Source: Campylobacterales bacterium
Lineage (GTDB): Bacteria > Campylobacterota > Campylobacteria > Campylobacterales > Sulfurimonadaceae
DNA length: 64,000 nucleotides
Direction: 5' to 3'
Assembly: GCA_014859655.1 (NCBI GenBank)
Contig: JACUTT010000008.1
Coordinates: 1 to 64,000 of the forward strand
Positions 8,892-19,398 of the stretch are shown in pieces (position 1 is the stretch's first letter; every line of letters begins with the position of its first letter). The notes beneath the pieces were generated by a model that did not search any database, was not told the DNA's origin, and was given only the letters and a program-made list of their open reading frames with translations. Made by a program: the position numbers and the translations under genes.

Positions 8892-10091
8892 TTACTTCAC
8901 CTTTAATACAGCAAATTTTCGTTTGCCTACCTGCAAGACGTATTCACCTGCATCAAGCTGCAGCTGCTCGTCTTGGACTTTTATTTGGTCAATTTTAACA
9001 GCACCTTGCTTAATATCTCTTCTAGCTTGTGTAGTAGATGCTTCAAGATTGCATTCGTGTAACGCTTTTGCAACCCAAATCGGACCCTCGCGTTCAAATG
9101 AGGGCATATCGGTGGGCAGGTCGTTGTTGGAGTGGACCCGATCGAACTCCGCTTTGGCCATTTCAGCCGCTTCATGATCGTGAAAACGCGCCGTTATTTC
9201 CAAGGCGAGCATCTCTTTGGCCCTCTTGGGATGGACCTCGCCCGAGGCCACACGCTGCTCAAGGGTTTTGATCTCTTCAAGCGTCTTGTCGCTGAGCAGT
9301 TCATAATAGCGCCACATCAGCTCGTCGCTGATGGAGAGTACTTTGGCAAACATATCGTTGGCACTGTCTGTCACGCCGATGTAGTTGTTCAGAGACTTGC
9401 TCATCTTTTGAACCCCGTCAAGTCCCTCTAGAATAGGCATCATCAGTACCGCCTGCTCTTTGCCGACATTATAGGCGCGCTGAAGATGGCGTCCCATCAG
9501 AAGATTGAACTTCTGATCAGTCCCGCCTATCTCGATATCGCTCTTGAGGTGTACGCTGTCGTAACCCTGAAGCAAGGGGTACAAGAACTCGCTGATGGAG
9601 ATGGAAGTGCCGCTTTTGTAGCGTTTGTCAAAATCATCGCGCTCAAGCATCCGTGCCACGTTGTAAAGCGTCGTCAGTTCCAGCATTCCCGCCGCACCCA
9701 AAGGCTCGATCCACTCCGAGTTGAAGACCGTCTGGGTATGCTCATGGTTCAAGATCTTGAAGACCTGCTCGTGATATGAGGCCGCATTCTCTTTGATCTG
9801 CTCTTCTGTAAGCAGTTTACGTGTTACGCTTTTTCCGGTAGGATCGCCTATCTTCGCCGTAAAGTCTCCAATAAGAAACTGCACATCTGCACCGTATTTT
9901 TGGAAGACAGATAGTTTTTGCAGGAGCACTGTGTGACCCAGGTGAAGGTCGGGAGCGGTCGGATCGAAACCCGCTTTGACCGTGTAGCGTCTGCCCTCTT
10001 CAAAAAATCTCTTGACGTTTTTTTCAATGCTCTCAATATCTATAATTTCTGCGCATCCGCGGCTGATCTCTTTTAGTGCTGTATTGACCAT
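8892..10091 (-). CDS. tyrS: Tyrosyl-tRNA synthetase
   Basis: AGFDPTAPDLHLGHTVLLQKL, IGGTDQKFNLLMGR, KMSKSLNNYIG, C-terminal S4-like domain. Confidence 0.96.
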   Translation of the reverse strand: MVNTALKEISRGCAEIIDIESIEKNVKRFFEEGRRYTVKAGFDPTAPDLHLGHTVLLQKLSVFQKYGADVQFLIGDFTAKIGDPTGKSVTRKLLTEEQIKENAASYHEQVFKILNHEHTQTVFNSEWIEPLGAAGMLELTTLYNVARMLERDDFDKRYKSGTSISISEFLYPLLQGYDSVHLKSDIEIGGTDQKFNLLMGRHLQRAYNVGKEQAVLMMPILEGLDGVQKMSKSLNNYIGVTDSANDMFAKVLSISDELMWRYYELLSDKTLEEIKTLEQRVASGEVHPKRAKEMLALEITARFHDHEAAEMAKAEFDRVHSNNDLPTDMPSFEREGPIWVAKALHECNLEASTTQARRDIKQGAVKIDQIKVQDEQLQLDAGEYVLQVGKRKFAVLKVK

Positions 10092-10102
10092 AGTTTTCCT
10101 TC

Positions 10103-12250
10103 TTAATTTCTGTAGGCATCATCCGTGCGGATAAGCTGTATTATTTTATGTTTGTTCTCTAGTTTCGTGCGGAGCTTAGCCAGATCGCCCTCCAGACTCT
10201 GCATCTCAATCTCGCAGTATTGCACATGGTCTTTCTGCTCTTTGCCCAGTTCGATACTGACAAGATCGATATTGAGCTTAGCCAGCAGCTGTAAAAATGC
10301 TGCGAGGGCACCCTTGGCATTTTGCAAGCTGACGATAAGATGGTAGTGATAATATTTCTGCGCGGCCCAGTAAACGCTAAGCATCGGTGTCTGCGATTTT
10401 ATCATATCGTAGGCGTGCTGGCAAAGTTTATGGTGGACATGCGCTTTGTTGGCAATCTTAAAAGCGACGATCTCATCTCCGGGCTTGGGATGGCAGCAGT
10501 AGTCATAGACCATATCGCTGATGGAGGTGTTGGACAAGACCTCCAAGGCGCCGAAACTGTACTGCTTCAACTTGAACTTGTGACGTTTCAAAAAGCCCTG
10601 AAAACGGCTATTTTTCTCGATGGCTCCCAGGTAAGAGCGCAGCAATACCTCCAAGTGTCCGGGGTCGGTAGCTACTTTGTACACCGCGTCTTTCAGCGCA
10701 CTTTTTTCCAGCCACTCTTTGATGCGGCTCTGGTTGAGCTTCAAGATCGTTGAGAGAATGTTGATGCCTGCGAGGGTATTGATATGACGCAGCCTCTGGC
10801 TACAGACAAGACGCATATTGTTTTTTGCGCGTGTCGTCTTGACCGAGTCGATCCAGCTGCAGCGCGTTATCAGCTCGTCAGTAGTGTCGATACGGACAAG
10901 ATCGCCGTTTTTAAGCTCGCTCAGAAGACTCGTCTTTGTCTTGTTGATCAGACAGCCCACCGCATGGTTTCCGACCTCCGAGTGCACCGCATAGGCAAAA
11001 TCAAGGGCAACCGCGCCGCGAGGAAGGGTAAAGGGGTCTCCGTTGGGCGAAAAGATCAAAATGTCTTCGCTATAGAGATCGTTTTTGATCAGTTCATAAA
11101 ACTCCTCTACCGAGTCGCCTTGAAACTGAAGGTTATGCATCCACTCAAGGTTTACGCTTGATTCTCCGCCCTTGTATTTCCAGTGCGCGGCAATGCCAAG
11201 CTCAGCCGTCTGGTGCATCTCGAAGGTACGGATCTGCACCTCGAAGATCGAGGTATTGTCAAACACCGTGGTATGCAGGGTCTGATAGCCATTGTCCTTG
11301 GCAATGGCCAGGTAGTCTTTGAAACGCGAGGAGAGAGGCTTGAAGTTCAGATGCATCAGACCCAGGACCTTGTAGCAATCCAGCGGATCTTTGACGAGAA
11401 TACGAATGGCAAGAAGGTCCAGGACCTCATCTATCGAGACCCCTTTGCGCTGCATTTTAAGATAAATGGAATAGGCGTGTTTGATCCGGCTCTTTATCTC
11501 AAAGTCATCTTCGCAAAAACCGTTTTTTATCATTGTCTTCGTGATCTTTTCCGTAAAATCATTGATGCTGACATGGATCTGATGAAAGTTCTCTTTGAGA
11601 TAGGCGGTGATGCGTTTGTAGTCATCGGGGAAGATATATTTGAAACTTAGATCTTCAAGCATATTTTTAAGTGCTGAGATACCAAGCCGGTGGGCAATGG
11701 GCGCATAAACGACCATGGTCTCTTCTGCTATGCGGATCTGTTTCAATTCGGAGAGGGCGTCAAGCGTCATCATATTGTGCAGTCTATCGCAAAGTTTTAC
11801 GACCAGAATACGGACATCCTGGATCGACGCGAGGACCATCTTTCTAAATGAAAGCGCAGAAACGACAAGCTTCTCCTCTGAGTCCGAGGCAGCGAGTTCC
11901 GCGGCTCTTATCTTGTCAATTTTTGTCAGACCCTCGACCAGATGGGCCACATCATCACCAAATTCGGCGGTCACTTCAACTATGCTCATCAGCGTGTCTT
12001 CCACTACATCATGTAAAAGTGCGGCGATAACCATAGCCTCATCTTCGCTGATGATATTGACAATGACAGAGACAAGAATGGGGTGTACGATGTAAGGTTC
12101 GCCGCTTTTTCGGGTCTGTCCCACATGGGCTTTCTCGGAAAAAAAAAGCGCCTTTTCTATAGCAGCAGAAGGTTTCACCCTGTCGTAGAACAGGGCTTTT
12201 GCTCGTTGCAGGTCATGAATATCACGAACGGCTTCAATCGTCTCTTTCAC
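10103..12250 (-). CDS. spoT: RelA/SpoT family bifunctional (p)ppGpp synthetase/hydrolase
   Basis: HD motif ALLHDVVEDT, RelA synthetase region, TGS domain FSPNGDPFTLPRGAVALDFAYAVHSEVG, C-terminal ACT-like region. Confidence 0.95.
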   Translation of the reverse strand: MKETIEAVRDIHDLQRAKALFYDRVKPSAAIEKALFFSEKAHVGQTRKSGEPYIVHPILVSVIVNIISEDEAMVIAALLHDVVEDTLMSIVEVTAEFGDDVAHLVEGLTKIDKIRAAELAASDSEEKLVVSALSFRKMVLASIQDVRILVVKLCDRLHNMMTLDALSELKQIRIAEETMVVYAPIAHRLGISALKNMLEDLSFKYIFPDDYKRITAYLKENFHQIHVSINDFTEKITKTMIKNGFCEDDFEIKSRIKHAYSIYLKMQRKGVSIDEVLDLLAIRILVKDPLDCYKVLGLMHLNFKPLSSRFKDYLAIAKDNGYQTLHTTVFDNTSIFEVQIRTFEMHQTAELGIAAHWKYKGGESSVNLEWMHNLQFQGDSVEEFYELIKNDLYSEDILIFSPNGDPFTLPRGAVALDFAYAVHSEVGNHAVGCLINKTKTSLLSELKNGDLVRIDTTDELITRCSWIDSVKTTRAKNNMRLVCSQRLRHINTLAGINILSTILKLNQSRIKEWLEKSALKDAVYKVATDPGHLEVLLRSYLGAIEKNSRFQGFLKRHKFKLKQYSFGALEVLSNTSISDMVYDYCCHPKPGDEIVAFKIANKAHVHHKLCQHAYDMIKSQTPMLSVYWAAQKYYHYHLIVSLQNAKGALAAFLQLLAKLNIDLVSIELGKEQKDHVQYCEIEMQSLEGDLAKLRTKLENKHKIIQLIRTDDAYRN

Positions 12251-12272
12251 TTTTTGCTCCGTTCGATCTTAT

Positions 12273-12488
12273 TTATTTGCTGGCTTGAAAACCTTTGATA
12301 GTGATAACACCCTCTGCGATCTCCATCAATGCCAGATCAGCCGGTTTGAATGCTTTTGAATCAATATTCAGTCTGCTTTGTTCGCCGTTTTGCAAAGCCG
12401 TAGCACGCTTCGCGATCGCGATAGCCAATTGGTAACGGTCTGCACCGGTAACTTCTAATGCTTTCGCAGTCAGTTTTTCTAATCTCAT
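12273..12488 (-). CDS. rpoZ: DNA-directed RNA polymerase omega subunit
   Basis: 71 aa; MRLEKLTAKALEVTGADRYQLAIAIAKRATAL; located between spoT and pyrH as in other Campylobacterota. Confidence 0.92.
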   Translation of the reverse strand: MRLEKLTAKALEVTGADRYQLAIAIAKRATALQNGEQSRLNIDSKAFKPADLALMEIAEGVITIKGFQASK

Positions 12489-12512
12489 TGTGTTTCCTTG
12501 GTTTAAAAAGAT

Positions 12513-13238
<726 letters not shown>

Positions 13239-13290
13239 TTACTGTTTATGAAAATCTTGGAATTATACTTAAGATTTGCTTTATATGGGC

Positions 13291-13695
13291 TTATTTATTT
13301 CTGGCATCGACACCGCGCATCTGGAAGGCTTCGATCTGCTTTGCATACTTCGGGTTTCTCATTGTCAGCATTTTTTGCATATTGACGATCATCTTTGCAG
13401 AACTCAGTGGACTCCTCGCATAGTAGTAGACGAATTTAAAATAGTCGTTTGCCTCTTTTTCGTCTTCGGGAAAAGGAAAACTCTTTTCCATCTTCACCAA
13501 GGCGTTTTCAATCTTAGAACGCTCTTTTGTCTCATGCTGCAAGATAGAGATCAAGGACTCAAGTGTCACTTTTCCGTCATGCGCAGGTTCAAGTGTCTTT
13601 ATGACAGGCTCAGACGGTGATTTTTTAAAAATGATAAAGACGATTATCAAAATAAATACAATGAAAACAATAAAAAAACCGATCAGATAGAGCAT
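13291..13695 (-). CDS. Hypothetical single-pass membrane protein
   Basis: ORF 13291-13737; likely start MLYLIGFFIVFIVFILIIVF at 13695; TM helix plus helical cytosolic region. Confidence 0.6.
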   Translation of the reverse strand: MLYLIGFFIVFIVFILIIVFIIFKKSPSEPVIKTLEPAHDGKVTLESLISILQHETKERSKIENALVKMEKSFPFPEDEKEANDYFKFVYYYARSPLSSAKMIVNMQKMLTMRNPKYAKQIEAFQMRGVDARNK

Positions 13696-13872
13696 GAAAA
13701 ACCTTGATATTTTTGATGGTGCACCCCAAAAGAGCACTCGGGGTTTAAAGTACCCTAAGTATAACAGTTTTAAATATAAATTTCAAAGCGTTTGTGCACA
13801 GCATCTCTTACGCCTTGAACTTCATATATGCTACAATGGCTGGCACAAAGTCTGATTTTTTAAGGGTCAAAG

Positions 13873-15186
13873 ATGTTTTTCTGGTCTTCATTGTTCGGCA
13901 GTGACGCCGCGTCTGAGCATTTCCATTTCGGACGTTTCATCAGCTACAAAAAAAGCTCCTTGCAGCAGGCGCAGTATCAAGAGTCTAAAAAGGCCTTCTC
14001 TGAGCAGCGCTGCATCGAAGGGTATGAGCACTACTTCAACTACCTCTGTTTTTACGATGCCGCCCAGGAGTGCACAAACATCAGCTATAGCAAAGACGAA
14101 AACACCCTTAATTTCAAGCTGATACAAGGCTCAGCCATCATCCAGGGCAGCATCACCCAAAGACGCATGAGCGCGCATGTCAATATCGCGCTCATGCCCA
14201 AAGAGAACATCTCCGTTATGCGCCGTCTGCTGGAAAAAAACTTTCTCTACACCTACAGCAGTTTTTTTCTTGACGAGGATACGCTCAAGGTAAAGATCTG
14301 TTTTGACAACATCTCGCTCTCTCCGCAGAAGGTATTTTTTCCCCTGCGCGAGCTTGCCATCAATGCCGACAGAGAAAAAGAGCTTATTTTGGATGAGTTT
14401 AATGACCTCGAACCTCTTGAACTTGACCACATCGAGGTGATGGACACGCATCTCAAAGAGACAAAACTGCGCTTTTTCAGAGAGTGGATAGACAAGACCG
14501 AACAAAAAGTCCTGCTTCTGCCTACCCAGGAGCAGTCCGGGGCCATCGCCTTTGTCTGGATAAACCTGCTCTTTAAGATCGACTATTTTGTCACCCCGCG
14601 CGGCAAGCTGGGGTATGATATTTATGAGGCGCTTCAGGCCTATTATCTCGACGACGGCAAACACATCGAAGAAAAAAACGATGCCCTGCAAAAAGCCGTG
14701 GAAAAGCTTAAAGAACTCGATACAAGCCGGCTGTCAAAAAATCTCTACTGCGTCAAGGAGACCTTTGATATTTTCAACAGCGAGGGGCTCGAGGAGGTGC
14801 ATGCCTTTATCGAAGAAACCCTGGCAAAAGCCGTCTGGTACAAAGAACACCGCTACGAAGAGATCATTCTGCCCATCTATGAATATTTGGGGCAGTATAT
14901 GCTCTATAACTACGGCATGAACCCTTGTCTGCGCGAATTGGTCCAGCTCAATGTCAGGCTGCACAACACGGATTTCTACTCTGCTCTGGGCATAGAGAGT
15001 CTCTACAAAAATGACAAACTGCGCAGTAAAAAGATCTCCTCACTTATCCGCCAGAGCATTCATGCCTATAACGAGCAATACCCCTATCTTCACGACTTCT
15101 CGCCTGAACTCAACTTCTCCACAAACGAGAAGTTTCACCACTCCTTTTTTCTAGCCTTGAAAAACCTCAACTTTAGCGAGCTCTAA
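13873..15186 (+). CDS. Hypothetical protein with N-terminal YbjN/type III secretion chaperone-like region
   Basis: 437 aa, no signal peptide; region SAHVNIALMPKENISVMRRLLEKNFLYTYSSFFLDEDTLKVKICFDNISLSP resembles the YbjN fold pattern; stop TAA lies 1 nt before the ATG of the next gene. Confidence 0.6.
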   Translation: MFFWSSLFGSDAASEHFHFGRFISYKKSSLQQAQYQESKKAFSEQRCIEGYEHYFNYLCFYDAAQECTNISYSKDENTLNFKLIQGSAIIQGSITQRRMSAHVNIALMPKENISVMRRLLEKNFLYTYSSFFLDEDTLKVKICFDNISLSPQKVFFPLRELAINADREKELILDEFNDLEPLELDHIEVMDTHLKETKLRFFREWIDKTEQKVLLLPTQEQSGAIAFVWINLLFKIDYFVTPRGKLGYDIYEALQAYYLDDGKHIEEKNDALQKAVEKLKELDTSRLSKNLYCVKETFDIFNSEGLEEVHAFIEETLAKAVWYKEHRYEEIILPIYEYLGQYMLYNYGMNPCLRELVQLNVRLHNTDFYSALGIESLYKNDKLRSKKISSLIRQSIHAYNEQYPYLHDFSPELNFSTNEKFHHSFFLALKNLNFSEL

Positions 15187-15187
15187 G

Positions 15188-16282
15188 ATGAATACCAAAA
15201 AGATACTCGACACCTACCAGGACAGCATTATTCAGATCGAAACGCCTCTGGCTTCGGGAAGCGGATTTTATCTTGAAAAACACCGGCTCATCGTCACCAA
15301 CTCTCATGTTGTCACGGGCCTTAAAGAGGTCGTTATCAGCTCCAAAAACATGAAACGGCGCCAGGCAAAGGTTGTTTACGATGACCCGAAATATGACCTT
15401 GCCTTTATCGTCACAAAGGATCTGACGGTCAAAACACCACTGAATCTGGCGAGCGAAAACGTGCATGACGGGGACAAGGCCATTGCGGTCGGCCACCCTT
15501 ACGGACTGAACTATTCGGCAACAGAGGGGATCGTCTCCAAGGCTGCACGTTTGCAGGGCGAACTTGAATATATACAGATCGATGCCGCAATCAATCCCGG
15601 AAACAGCGGAGGACCGCTGCTAAACGAAAACGGCGAGGTCATCGGAGTCAATGCATTCATCATCCAAAACTCTAACAACCTCGGCTTTGCCCTGCCATTT
15701 TCTTATGTCCAGGAGGCCCTGGATGCCTTTAAAAAGCTGGGAAAAAACGACATCATCCGCTGCTCCTCCTGCCTTAACCTTGTGCAGGAGAGGCTGATAA
15801 AAGATGACTACTGTCCGATATGCGGGGTAAAGATCGACATCGCAAAACAGCGCCGGGAGGGCTACAAAGCCGTCGGAACCATCAAAACACTCGAGAAGAT
15901 CCTTGAAGAGATGGGAAAAGATGTTGCGCTGGCAAGACGCGGACAGAGAGCCTGGCAGATCGACGTCGGAACGGCGCGTATTGAGATCTCCTATTATGAC
16001 AACGGCATTATTATTGCCGATGCCTCGCTCTGCCGGTTGCCGCATGAAAAGATCAAAGAGATCTACCGCTTTTTACTGAGTGAAAATGCCAAGATGGACT
16101 ATCTTCATTTCAGCATTGATGACAACTCCATCGTCCTCTCCTACATCGTCGTTGACAGCTCGCTTGAAGAAAAAAGCGGCAGTTTTGCACTGGGACGGCT
16201 CTTTTCTTTGGCTGACAGCTATGACGACATCCTGATAAACGACTACGGCGCGCTTGTGATCAAGAGGGATGACTCTGTTTAG
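15188..16282 (+). CDS. Trypsin-like (S1C/HtrA-type) serine protease with zinc ribbon and C-terminal YbjN-like domain
   Basis: Catalytic motifs TNSHVV (His), YDLAFI (Asp), NPGNSGGPLLN (Ser); CxxC pairs CSSC..CPIC; no signal peptide; C-terminal ARIEISYYDNGIIIADASLCRLP... Confidence 0.8.
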   Translation: MNTKKILDTYQDSIIQIETPLASGSGFYLEKHRLIVTNSHVVTGLKEVVISSKNMKRRQAKVVYDDPKYDLAFIVTKDLTVKTPLNLASENVHDGDKAIAVGHPYGLNYSATEGIVSKAARLQGELEYIQIDAAINPGNSGGPLLNENGEVIGVNAFIIQNSNNLGFALPFSYVQEALDAFKKLGKNDIIRCSSCLNLVQERLIKDDYCPICGVKIDIAKQRREGYKAVGTIKTLEKILEEMGKDVALARRGQRAWQIDVGTARIEISYYDNGIIIADASLCRLPHEKIKEIYRFLLSENAKMDYLHFSIDDNSIVLSYIVVDSSLEEKSGSFALGRLFSLADSYDDILINDYGALVIKRDDSV

Positions 16283-16877
16283 CTCTGGCCTCTTGCCTTA
16301 AAATGGTCTCTGTGATCTCCTCTTTTTTGACAAAATCCGCACCCATGGAGATGATAAAGGTCGAAGCCTCCTGTAAACTCAGGCTTGTCTTGACCAGGAT
16401 CTCGTTTTTGACGATGACCGTATAGCCGCTTGTGGGAATGGGCGAGGTCGGGATGAAGAGGACCGAAACCCCCGCGTGTTTGTTGATGACGTAGGCCGGG
16501 ACCCAGATCCCCTCTTTCGGGTACTCCAGCAAGACGACCTCTTTTACCCCGTTCTCCTCTTTTCCCGAAAACATCTGTGTCAGTTTTTTCATCACGCCGT
16601 AAATGGAGCGAACCGCCGGTACATTTTCAAAGACCTTGTCGATCGCAGAGATGATGAAGGACTTCCCGTACTTCTCGATCGAGTAGCCCAGAAAGACAAA
16701 GACCAAGAGTCCGACAAGGATAAACATTCCCGTCACCTCGTTGGAATGGGTAAAATCGCTGATCCTGAAAAAAGCCGTGATTCCGAGTTCTGCGAGCATC
16801 TTTAGAAAAATGACGACCAAAACAACGGGCATCAAAGAGAGTGCCCCGACAAACAGATAGCGCATTAAGTTTTTCAT
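16260..16877 (-). CDS. DUF502 family membrane protein
   Basis: Two TM segments; VPAVRSIYGVMKKLTQMFSG, VVLLEYPKEGIWVPAYVIN, VLFIPTSPIPTSGYTV. Confidence 0.85.
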   Translation of the reverse strand: MKNLMRYLFVGALSLMPVVLVVIFLKMLAELGITAFFRISDFTHSNEVTGMFILVGLLVFVFLGYSIEKYGKSFIISAIDKVFENVPAVRSIYGVMKKLTQMFSGKEENGVKEVVLLEYPKEGIWVPAYVINKHAGVSVLFIPTSPIPTSGYTVIVKNEILVKTSLSLQEASTFIISMGADFVKKEEITETILRQEARAKQSHPS

Positions 16878-16895
16878 AGTTTACAAGCCTTATGA

Positions 16896-16901
16896 TATAA
16901 T
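16896..16901 (+). promoter_or_regulatory. Putative sigma70 -10 box upstream of thioredoxin gene
   Basis: TATGATATAATCGG 31 nt upstream of ATG at 16932. Confidence 0.45.
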
Positions 16902-16931
16902 CGGCCTAATTTTATCCAAAAGGAGCCACAT

Positions 16932-17367
16932 ATGAGCGAATTTATACATATTGTCTGCCCCCACTGCAACGCGACCAACCGCATCCCCGCAGAACAAACC
17001 CCAAAAGAGGCCAAATGCGGACGCTGCAAGGGCTCTATCTTAGAGACCAAACCCATTGAACTCACTCCGGACAACCTTGAACAGCATCTGCAAAAAAAAC
17101 GATATTCCCCTCATCATCGACTTCTGGGCGCCCTGGTGCGGACCGTGCAAGATGATGGGGCCCAACTTCGAGAAGGCAGCGAAAAACTTCAGAGGCCGGG
17201 TGCGTTTCGCCAAGATCAACACCGAGGAACAGCAAAGTCTGGGTGCGAAGTTCTCCATCCGCTCTATCCCCACCCTCATTCTCTTCAAAGGCGCAAAAGA
17301 GGTCGACAGGCTCTCAGGTGCTCTTGATGCAGAGCAGCTTAGCCAGTGGATCCGCTCCAGGATTTAA
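16932..17367 (+). pseudogene. trxC: Thioredoxin 2 (TrxC-type, zinc-ribbon + thioredoxin) interrupted by a +1 nt shift in an A8 run
   Basis: Frame 1 (16932-) gives HIVCPHCNATNRIPAEQTPKEAKCGRCKG...DNLEQHLQK; the frame used by ORF 17056-17367 gives [23 protein letters not shown]...; they join at A8 (17092-17099). Confidence 0.85.
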
Positions 17368-17448
17368 AAAACATTGCATCCCGCAGCGATAAACAAAAGA
17401 TTTAGGGCAAATACCTTACAATAGCCCCATAATAAAATAAGGAATTAT

Positions 17449-19398
17449 ATGTTTTTAGAATTTAACGTCAATCTGGACAGCGCCATTGATGAACTCACTG
17501 CTCTTTTAGAAAACAACAAAACACAGATAGAGCAGCTCTTAAAAATAGAAAACAAAAGCTATGAAAATTTCGTCAAACCCTTCGAGATGATAGACGAGCG
17601 CCTCAACTGGTTTTTTACCCCCATATCGCACCTCAACTCGGTCAACAACTCCGAGCAGACCCAAAAAGTCTACAGCGATGCCCTGCCCATTTTGACCGAC
17701 TACGGCACAGAGATCTCGCAAAATGAAGAGATCTACAAGGCCTTCAAGGTCATCAAAGAAAAAGAGGGCCCTGCCTTGAACCAGGAGCAAAACCAGGTGC
17801 TTGAGCACAATATCCGCGATTTTGAGCTCAGCGGTGCGCATCTGGAACAGGATAAAAAAGACCGCCTCAAAGCAATCAACCTCAAAAAAAGCACCCTGAC
17901 CAACGACTTCTCGCAAAACCTTCTAAATGCGACCAATGCCTACACTCTGCTCATTACAGAGGAGAAAGATATCGAAGGCATCGCTGAGTCTGACCTTGAG
18001 AGCGCCAGGCAGGAGGACGGCAGCTACAAGTTTACCCTGCAGATGCCCTCTTACATTGCCTACATGACCTACGGGAAAAACCGCACTTTGCGTGAGGAGC
18101 TCTACAAGGCCTACACGACCCGCGCGAGTGAAAATGCTGCCATCATCGATGAGCTGATGCAGCTTCGTCAGGAGATGGCGCAGCTGCTGGGCTTTAATAA
18201 CTACGCCGAACTCTCCATCGCGCCGAAGATGGCCACCTCCACACAGAAGGTCGTCGACTTTCTAGAAGAGCTGGCCTCTGCCTCCAAAAAACAGGCGCAA
18301 AAAGAGCTTGACGAACTCGAAAAACTGGCAAGATCCCGGGGAGAGGAGAATATCCAGAGTTTTGACACCGCCTTCTATAGCGAGATACTCAAAAAAGAGA
18401 AGTATGACATCGACGAAGAGCTCTACCGTCCCTATTTTGAGAAGAACTCTGTAGTTCAGGGGCTTTTTGAGTTCCTACACCGTCTCTTTGCCATCGAGTT
18501 CAAAGCCGTAGAGACAAGACTCTGGGATGACAAAGCAAATGCCTATGACCTCTACGTCAACGGCGCTCTGCGCTCACGCCTCTACCTCGACCTTGAGGCG
18601 CGCTCCTCTAAGCGCGGCGGTGCGTGGATGAACAACTGGCAGAGCCACTGCGAAGACGAGAGCGGAAATCCCCTGCTCTCTTCCGCCTTTGTCGTCTGCA
18701 ACTTTCCGCCCTCCTCTGCCGCCTCGCCTTCGCTGCTTCGCCATGACGATGTCGTCACCCTCTTTCACGAGATGGGCCACGCCCTTCACCACATGCTCAG
18801 CAATGTCAAAGAGAGCTCCGTCAGCGGTGTGGGCGGCGTAGAGTGGGACGCGGTCGAGTTCCCCTCGCAGTTTTTGGAGAACTTCGCCTATGAGCCCAAG
18901 GTCCTGAAACTCTTTGCCAAGCACTACAAGAGCGCCGAGGTGCTCAGCGACGACCTGATCGACAAACTTGATCGTGCGCGCAACTTCCAGTCGGCCATGC
19001 AGATGCTCCGTCAGATCGAGTTCTCCCTTTTTGATTTCAGACTGCACATGAGACTGCATACGGGCGAGCAGATTCAGACTCTTCTTGATGAGATCAGAGA
19101 GAAGTTCAGCCTTCTCAAGCCCCCTTCTTACAACAAGTTCCAAAACGGTTTCGCCCACATCTTTGCAGGCGGTTATGCGGCAGGCTACTACTCCTACAAA
19201 TGGGCAGAGGTGCTCTCAGCCGACGCTTTTTTCCATTTTGTCGACAACGGCATCTTCAACGAAGAGGTCTCCTCGGCCTATCGCGACATCGTCCTTTCGC
19301 GCGGCGGAAGCGAGAGCATGGGCGTTTTGTTTGAGAGGTTTATGGGAAGAGAGCTTGACACCACCGGCCTGCTGAGGCTTAACGGCATCACCGAATGA
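17449..19398 (+). CDS. M3 family oligopeptidase (oligopeptidase A-like)
   Basis: HEMGHALHHMLSNV zinc motif; SGVGGVEWDAVEFPSQFLENF; FAHIFAGGYAAGYYSYKWAEVLSADAF. Confidence 0.93.
   Translation: MFLEFNVNLDSAIDELTALLENNKTQIEQLLKIENKSYENFVKPFEMIDERLNWFFTPISHLNSVNNSEQTQKVYSDALPILTDYGTEISQNEEIYKAFKVIKEKEGPALNQEQNQVLEHNIRDFELSGAHLEQDKKDRLKAINLKKSTLTNDFSQNLLNATNAYTLLITEEKDIEGIAESDLESARQEDGSYKFTLQMPSYIAYMTYGKNRTLREELYKAYTTRASENAAIIDELMQLRQEMAQLLGFNNYAELSIAPKMATSTQKVVDFLEELASASKKQAQKELDELEKLARSRGEENIQSFDTAFYSEILKKEKYDIDEELYRPYFEKNSVVQGLFEFLHRLFAIEFKAVETRLWDDKANAYDLYVNGALRSRLYLDLEARSSKRGGAWMNNWQSHCEDESGNPLLSSAFVVCNFPPSSAASPSLLRHDDVVTLFHEMGHALHHMLSNVKESSVSGVGGVEWDAVEFPSQFLENFAYEPKVLKLFAKHYKSAEVLSDDLIDKLDRARNFQSAMQMLRQIEFSLFDFRLHMRLHTGEQIQTLLDEIREKFSLLKPPSYNKFQNGFAHIFAGGYAAGYYSYKWAEVLSADAFFHFVDNGIFNEEVSSAYRDIVLSRGGSESMGVLFERFMGRELDTTGLLRLNGITE

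Noticed and set aside
14131-14691. 186-aa minus-strand ORF
   Set aside because: Antisense to the 13873-15186 gene, which has consistent coding character and a tightly placed downstream partner
17056-17367. Independent thioredoxin gene starting at 17056
   Set aside because: Would need a TTG start inside the zinc-ribbon frame; better explained as the 3' half of a frameshifted trxC
18574-19158. 194-aa minus-strand ORF
   Set aside because: Antisense to the M3 peptidase catalytic region
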